This document shows, in pieces, positions 59,401 through 64,000 of a DNA stretch of 64,000 bases (position 1 is its first letter; every line of letters begins with the position of its first letter). The notes beneath the pieces are model-generated. The model was not told the origin of the DNA, ran no database searches, and was given only the letters and a program-made list of their open reading frames with translations. The position numbers and the translations under genes were made by a program. The stretch comes from Piscicola geometra (Eukaryota; Annelida; Clitellata; Hirudinida; Piscicolidae), in assembly GCA_943735955.1 (NCBI GenBank), contig OX030962.1, positions 2,854,610 to 2,918,609 of the forward strand, written 5' to 3'.

Positions 59401-59792
59401 TCCCCTCCCTCCTTCCCCCCTCCCTCCTTCCCCCCTTCTTCTTTCCCCCCTCCCTCCTTCCCCCCTCCCTCCTTCCCTCCTCCCTCCTTCCCTCCTCCCT
59501 CCTTCCCCCCTCCCTCCTTCCCCCCTTCCTCCTTCCCCCCTTCCTCCTTCCCCCCTCCCTCCTTCCCCCCTCCCTCCTTCCCCCCTTCCTCCTTCCCCCC
59601 TCCCTCCTTCCTCCTTCCCTCCTTCCCCCCTCCCTCCTTCCCCCCTCCCTCCTTCCCTCCTCCCTCCTTCCCCCCTTCCACCCAGAAACCTCCCCTATGA
59701 CACCCCCCCAACTTGCCATCAAGAATGGACCTAAGGTGGTCTCACCATCAAGCAACCAGGGTTGGCTGGGAGATGTTTGGAGTGTCATTTGA
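44417..59792 (+). CDS. Secreted SUEL-type lectin/CUB domain protein
   Basis: Nine exons join in phase: 44417-44483, 48660-48771, 49082-49155, 49597-49704, 54410-54708, 55314-56394, 58108-58183, 58563-58648 and 59686-59792 (669 aa). Exon 1 encodes a signal peptide ([20 protein letters not shown]). Residues 24-120 form a SUEL/rhamnose-binding-lectin domain: [57 protein letters not shown]-like domain follows ([45 protein letters not shown]), split by a Gln/His-rich insert of about 300 residues inside exon 6. [12 protein letters not shown] and [13 protein letters not shown] lead to a short Cys-containing module. The role is presumably extracellular carbohydrate or protein binding. The exon 5 donor (CAA|GTCAGC) is the best of several weak in-phase choices. 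Similar proteins often end in a membrane span, not seen here, so the last exon is the least certain. Confidence 0.8.
45178..45385 (+). repeat. GTA triplet array with 40-bp higher-order unit
   Basis: AGTAGTAGTAGCAGTAGTAG and GTATTTACA blocks alternate, giving a higher-order unit of roughly 40 bases present four times. Confidence 0.88.
46134..46206 (-). mobile_element. SINE/LINE 3' tail fragment
   Basis: On the minus strand it reads CTTGAAGCTCGTCCGGGTCT then ACGCCACGTCAATG, ending in GTATT repeats. It matches the 3' tails of the SINE copies at 40.3 and 54.9 kb but lacks the tRNA-like head. Confidence 0.65.
47985..48655. repeat. CCAAACCACCCAAC low-complexity tract before SUEL exon 2
   Basis: C/A-rich degenerate repeats run into a C/T stretch (CCCACCCTCCTTCTGCAG) that forms the exon 2 acceptor. 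Confidence 0.85.
49156..49287. repeat. (GTT)n and (CTGT)n array at SUEL exon 3 donor
   Basis: The donor GTTGTT is itself part of a GTT run, followed by CTGT/GTCC tetramers up to a SINE tail fragment. Confidence 0.85.
49288..49345 (+). mobile_element. SINE/LINE 3' tail fragment
   Basis: CTTGAAGCTCGTCCGGGTTT then ACGCCACGTTAATCAT followed by (ATTT)n. Same tail as the fragments at 46.1 and 62.8 kb. Confidence 0.65.
50878..51104 (+). repeat. 26-bp tandem repeat TTCACTGTGATTCCCTTCCT
   Basis: A 26-base unit (TTCACTGTGATTCCCTTCCT then TCCTTC) is repeated about eight times with few changes. It directly precedes the LINE relic. Confidence 0.92.
51105..51236 (+). mobile_element. LINE 3' end relic
   Basis: The frame [20 protein letters not shown] continues to KRENLLQR and a stop. 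It resembles the C-terminal end of a non-LTR retrotransposon ORF2, and a short 3' UTR (ACTAATGGTCCTTGATTGATT) leads directly into the GGAT array. The family assignment is tentative. Confidence 0.42.
51245..51572 (+). repeat. (GGAT)n array
   Basis: About 80 GGAT tetramers with very few variants. Met/Asp/Gly/Trp frames are artefacts. Confidence 0.97.
51573..52336 (+). repeat. GGTTGGGCTGGTTGATT minisatellite
   Basis: Units of 13-17 bases alternating GGTTGGGCTGGTTGATT and GGTTGATGGTTGGGCT. A longer block (about 110 bases, including a GATTGTTTGGGCT variant) recurs at least three times (about 51612, 51737 and 51827). It follows the GGAT array without a gap. Confidence 0.93.
53430..53632 (+). repeat. 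CATCCACTCATCCACCCTC array
   Basis: Short ATCCACTC/CACCCTCC repeats in intron 4 of the SUEL/CUB gene. Confidence 0.85.
54709..55313. other. SUEL/CUB gene intron 5
   Basis: Unique sequence, then a minus-strand SINE and AT-rich sequence ending in a pyrimidine stretch (CTGCCTCTTCC) before the exon 6 acceptor. The left boundary is uncertain because the exon 5 donor is weak. Confidence 0.5.
54920..55092 (-). mobile_element. tRNA-derived SINE, copy 2
   Basis: On the minus strand it reads GAACGGGTAGCTGAGTCAG with an A box (55079-55068), the B box GGTTCAAGTGC (55030-55020), AACCCAAAG and the tail CCCGTTCGGGTTATACGCCA ending at an AATAATGCTCG boundary. It is near-identical in layout to copy 1. Confidence 0.85.
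56395..58107. other. SUEL/CUB gene intron 6
   Basis: AT-rich intron with an A/C-rich section (57280-57680, CACACAAAAA repeats) and a more GC-balanced island (57400-57500) with no recognised coding. The donor is GTTAAT and the acceptor is AACCTCAG. Confidence 0.55.
58649..59685 (+). repeat. Polypyrimidine minisatellite before the last SUEL/CUB exon
   Basis: From about 58985 to 59684 the strand is almost pure C/T, in 15-16 base units of CCCTCCTTCCCCC type repeated about 45 times, ending in CCACCCAG at the exon 9 acceptor. Such a long homopurine-homopyrimidine mirror-like tract could form triplex (H-DNA). The region 58649-58980 is GTGGATG-rich, then unique. Confidence 0.93.
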
Positions 59793-59798
59793 AATTCA

Positions 59799-59804
59799 AA
59801 TAAA
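59799..59804 (+). terminator. Poly(A) signal after the SUEL/CUB stop codon
   Basis: AATAAA begins 7 bases after the stop codon, followed by a T-rich stretch. It supports, but does not prove, that the transcript ends with the exon at 59686-59792. Confidence 0.45.
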
Positions 59805-60340
59805 ACTTTTTTTAGAATTTACTAAACTATTTAGATGCTGAAATAAAAATTGTATGTTAAAATAAAATGTTTAAATGTGAAAATAAAAAAGGCAAGCTGA
59901 AGAGAGTTTAGAGAGGATGGTTAAGGGATTTGCATGTGGTGAAGGAGATTAAATATGAGCACGGAGGGAAGGTGGAGATGCTATTGAGAAACTGGATTGC
60001 TTCCTGACGAATTAATCAAAAGGCTTCTTTATTAATGAATCAATGCATTTTTTTCGAACATTTAATTTGGTTTTCCACTTCTAAAAGCAATATAACTCTC
60101 TCGAAAAGACGTGAAGAAATCATGTAAACAAATTTTTCAACAATTTTTAATAATTTTGATTCCCAAAAAACCAAAACAATTCTGATGAAATATTTGACGA
60201 GCAAGAATTCAATAGGCATTTTCTGGAAGACATTCATCAGTTCGGGCGCAGCAATTTATTAATCGAGCCCCATGCCGTTTTCTCCTCTGACGCCCGCTCA
60301 CCAAATTGTTTATCCCCCATCGATTGTTCTTGCTTGCTCG
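59805..60340. other. AT-rich flank after the SUEL/CUB gene
   Basis: Unique AT-rich sequence lacking a recognised gene. Confidence 0.5.
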
Positions 60341-60344
60341 TGCG

Positions 60345-60716
60345 TCCATCCATTCAGTCACTTCCTCACTCAGTTACTCATGGCTTCATTTGCTTTTTTA
60401 CTATCCATCTACTCATCCATTCACCCATCTATCAATCAATCCATCCACCCACTCATTCATCCATCCACACACCCATCCATCCATCCGTCCATCCATTCAT
60501 TCATCCATGCGTCCATCTATCCATCCATCCATGCATCCATGTATCTATCCATCCATCTATCCATCCATCCATGCATCCATGCATCCATCTATCCATCCAT
60601 CCAGGCATCCATGTATCCATCCATCCATCTATCCATCCATCCATCCATGCATTCATCCATGCATCCATCCATGCATCCATCCATGCATCCATCCATGCAT
60701 CCATCCATGAAAGCCT
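60345..60716 (+). repeat. (ATCC)n array with ATGC variants
   Basis: CATC/ATCC tetramers, with ATGC variants increasing toward the right end. Confidence 0.93.
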
Positions 60717-60799
60717 AGAACGCTTCTCGCCTCCACTGGTACTACAACAAGCATCTGCAACGATTAAGCGTCCATGAATCGAACCTTTGCCACTCCAAC

Positions 60800-62452
60800 C
60801 ATAAACACCCACCCACTCAAACCACACCAACCCACCCACCCATTCCAACCCACCCACTCCAACCCACCCACTCCAACCCACCCACTCCAACCCACCCACT
60901 CCAACCCACCCACTCCAACCCACCCACTCCAACCCACCCACTCCAACCCACCCACTCCAACCCACCCACCCACTCCAACTACTCCAACCCACCCACCCAC
61001 TCCACTCACTCCAACCCACCCACTTCAACCCACCCACTCCAACCCACCCACCCACTCCACCCACTCCAACCCACCCACCCACTCCACCCACTCCAACCCA
61101 CTCACTCCAACCCACCCACTCCAACCCACCCACTCCAACCCACCCATCAAACCCACTCCAAACCACCCACTCCAACCCAACCACTCCAACCCACTCCAAC
61201 CCACCCACACCAACCCACACCAACCCACTCACTCCAACCCACCCACTTCACCCCACTCCAACCCACCCACCCCACCACTCCAACCCACCCACTCCAACCC
61301 ACCCACTCCAACCCACTCCAACCCACCCACCCACCCACTCCAACCCACCCACTCCAACCCACCCACTCCAACCCACCCACTCCAACCCACCCACTCCAAC
61401 CCACCCACTCCAACCCACCCACTCCAACCCACCCACTTCACCCCACTCCAACCCACCCACTGCAACCCACACCAACCCACTCCAACCCACCCACTCCAAC
61501 CCAACCACTCCAACCCACTCCAACCCACCCACACCAAACCCACACCAACCCACTCACTCCAACCCACCCACTTCACCCCACTCCAACCCACCCACCCCAC
61601 CACTCCAACCCACCCACTCCAACCCACCCACTCCAACCCACTCCAACCCACCCACCCACCCACTCCAACCCACCCACTCCAACCCACCCACTCCAACCCA
61701 CCCACTCCAACCCACCCACTCCAACCCACCCACTCCAACCCACTCCAACCCACCCACTCCAACCCACCCACTCCAACCCACCCACTCCAACCCACCCACT
61801 TCACCCCACTCCAACCCACCCACTGCAACCCACACCAACCCACTCCAACCCACCCACTTCAACCCACCCACTCCAACTACTCCAAACCACTCCATCCCAC
61901 CCACTCCAACCCACCCACTCCAACCCACTCCAACCCACCCACTCAAACCCACTCCAAACCACCCACTCCAACCCACCCACTCCAACCCACTCCAACCCAC
62001 CCACACCAACCCACACCAACCACTCACTCCAACCCACCCACTTCATCCCACTCCAACCCACCCACCCACCCACTCCAACCCACCCACTCCAACCCACCCA
62101 CTCCAACCCACTCCAACCCACCCACTCCAACCCACCCACTCCAACCCACCCACTCCAACCCACTCCAACCCACCCACTCCAACCCACTCCAACCCACCCA
62201 CTCCAACCCACCCACTCCAACCCACCCACTCCAACCCACCCACTTCACCCCACTCCAACCCACCCACTCCAACCCACACCAACCCACACCAACCCACCCA
62301 CTCCAACCCACCCACTCCAACCCACCCACCCACTCCACCCACTCCAACCCACCCACCCACTCCACCCACTCCAACCCACCCACCCACTCCACTCACTCCA
62401 ACCCACCCACTTCAACCCACCCACACCAACCCACCCACTCCAGCCCACAAAG
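60800..62452 (+). repeat. 14-bp CCCACCCACTCCAA minisatellite, about 1.65 kb
   Basis: Units of 14 and 10 bases built from CCCACTCCAA and CCCA. Longer blocks containing CACTTCACCCCACTCC recur (about 61250, 61440, 61570, 61800 and 62240), so there is a higher-order structure of a few hundred bases. The 578-codon Pro/Thr/His/Asn/Ser frame is an artefact of a stop-free unit. Confidence 0.95.
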
Positions 62453-62760
62453 TTTAGAGAAGTCACACATAGAAAAAAAAGAAATAAAAGTTAGTAATTT
62501 AAAGAAATAATTGACACTTAAAAAATATTTAAATGAAAAGAATATTTCTGAAAACTTTTGGAAACTCAGGAATAATTTATTGAAAACAGTTTTTAACTGA
62601 ATCTTTTGACTGGAAGTTTGTAAGTCTAGGTGTAATTTTGTAAGACATTTAGTCGATGGCGTAACCAAGTGCCGCTGTCATTTATCATTTTGAAAGAAAA
62701 AAACAATCTCCAAGAAAGATAATCTGCGTGGAAGATGACAAAACAAATAGTGGAAATAAA

Positions 62761-62816
62761 ATACAATAATACAATACAATACAACGACGAGTATTATTAA
62801 CGTGGCGTAAACCCGG
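62761..62816 (-). mobile_element. SINE/LINE 3' tail fragment
   Basis: On the minus strand it reads CCGGGTTTACGCCACGTTAA followed by GTATT/GTATTATT repeats. It is cut off exactly where the next minisatellite begins. Confidence 0.6.
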
Positions 62817-64000
62817 TGTGGGTGTGGTGTGGTGTGGCGTGTTGAGTGGTGTGGTTGTGGTGTGGTGTAGTGGTGTGTTGAGTGGTGGTGTGGTGTGTGG
62901 TGGTGTGTTGTGGGTGTGGTGTGATGTGGGTGGGGTGTGGTGTGTTGAGTGGTGGTGTGGGTGCGGCGGTGTGGGTGTGTGGTGTGATGTGGTGTGTTGA
63001 GTGGTGGTGTGTTGAGTGGTGGTGTGTTGAGTGGTGGTGTGGGTGTGGTGATGTGGTGTGGTGTGTTGAGTGGTGGTGTGTTGAGTGGTGGTGGGGTGGT
63101 CTGGTGTAGTGGTGTGTTGAGTGGTGGTGTGGTGTGTGGTGGTGTGTGGTGTGTTGTGGGTGTGGTGTGGTGTGGGTGGGGTGTGGTGTGTTGAGTGGTG
63201 GTGTGGGTGTGGCGGTGTGGGTGTGTGGTGTGATGTGGTGTGTTGAGTGGTGGTGTGTTAAGTGGTGGTGTGTTGAGTGGTGGTGTGGGTGTGGTGATGT
63301 GGTGTGGTGTGTTGAGTGGTGGTGTGTTGAGTGGTGGTGGGGTGGTGTGGTGGTGTGTTGAGTGGTGTGGGTGTGTGGTGGGGTGTGTTAAGTGATGGTG
63401 TGGTGTGGTGGTGTGTTGAGTGGTGGTGTGGGTGTGGTGTGTTGAGTGGTGGTGTGGGTGTAGTGTGGGTGTGTGGTGTGGTGTGTTGAGTGGTGGTGTG
63501 GTGTGGTGTAGTGTGGTGTGTTGAGTGGTGGTGTGGGTGAGGGTGTGGTGTTGAGTGGTGTGGTGTTGAGTGGTGTGTGTTGAGTGGTGGTGTGGTGTGG
63601 TGTGGTGTGGTGTGTTGAGTGGTGGTGTGGTGTGTGGTGGTGTGTGGTGTGTTGTGGGTGTGGTGTGATGTGGTGTGTTGAGTGGTGGTGTGTTAAGTGG
63701 TGGTGTGTTGAGTGGTGGTGTGGGTGTGGTGATGTGGTGTGGTGTGTTGAGTGGTGGTGTGTTGAGTGGTGGTGGGGTGGTGTGGTGGTGTGTTGAGTGG
63801 TGTGGGTGTGTGGTGGGGTGTGTTAAGTGATGGTGTGGTGTGGTGGTGTGTTGAGTGGTGGTGTGGGTGTGGTGTGTTGAGTGGTGGTGTGGGTGTAGTG
63901 TGGGTGTGTGGTGTGGTGTGTTGAGTGGTGGTGTGGTGTGGTGTAGTGTGGTGTGTTGAGTGGTGGTGTGGGTGAGGGTGTGGTGTTGAGTGGTATGGTG
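62815..64000 (+). repeat. GTGGTGTGTTGAGTG minisatellite with 435-bp higher-order repeat
   Basis: G/T-rich array running off the window. The rare variants GTGTTAAGTGGTGG (about 63255 and 63690) and GTTAAGTGATGG (63387 and 63822) recur at a constant spacing of 435 bases, showing a recent duplication of a long block. All frames are low-complexity Val/Trp/Cys/Gly. Confidence 0.93.

Noticed and set aside
58953..59792. Gly/Glu/Lys-rich minus frames and Pro/Ser/Leu plus frames of about 250-276 codons
   Set aside because: Polypurine/polypyrimidine minisatellite; only the last 107 bases on plus are taken as an exon because they follow an acceptor and match phase.
60740..60800. Possible pol III B box (GGTTCGATTC on minus) near 60780
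   Set aside because: No matching A box or tRNA-like fold at the right distance.
60774..62510. 578-codon Pro/Thr/His/Asn frame and antisense Gly/Trp/Val frames
   Set aside because: All arise from a 14-bp minisatellite without stops; no domain or splice context.

Overview
This is an AT-rich nuclear window from an intron-rich animal, most likely a protostome and plausibly an arthropod; the species cannot be told from the sequence. The signs are GT-AG introns, tRNA-derived SINEs, LINE relics, a hAT-type MITE, an octopamine/tyramine-like aminergic receptor and a SUEL-lectin/CUB protein of a type I associate with arthropods. A very large part of the window is microsatellite or minisatellite DNA.

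Four spliced genes can be assembled exon by exon with consistent reading phase. (1) 3077-13358, plus: an aminergic GPCR, 3 exons, 677 aa. (2) 17093-23705, minus: VPS26, the arrestin-fold retromer subunit, 11 coding exons per transcript, about 474-476 aa. (3) 24250-33072, plus: a TENT4/TRF4-type nucleotidyltransferase, 9 exons, about 1150 aa. (4) 44417-59792, plus: a secreted SUEL-lectin/CUB protein, 9 exons, about 669 aa. VPS26 and TENT4 are divergent and share a 544-bp upstream region. The GPCR and VPS26 converge.

The most notable find is in VPS26. Two homologous versions of one exon (20708-20820 and 19284-19390, minus) lie in tandem. Both fit the same splice phases, and including both breaks the frame, so they look like a mutually exclusive pair giving two retromer VPS26 isoforms. 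The intron between them carries two mutually complementary triplet-repeat tracts that could pair in the pre-mRNA.

A second theme is repeat DNA inside genes. Many introns begin or end in a microsatellite within a few bases of the splice site. All four proteins carry large low-complexity expansions: a 155-aa extracellular loop 2 in the GPCR, an acidic Asn/Gly/Asp tail on VPS26, a roughly 700-aa Q/N/T tail on TENT4, and a roughly 300-aa Gln/His-rich insert splitting the CUB domain.

The rest is AT-rich sequence with an ST13 (Hip) processed pseudogene (1795-2281), LINE remnants, two tRNA-derived SINEs plus three tail fragments, a hAT-type MITE with intact 8-bp target duplication (29693-30241), candidate TIR elements, and long tandem repeats, including 93 in-register copies of a 26-bp unit (25163-27602) and repeats filling most of 60.3-64 kb.
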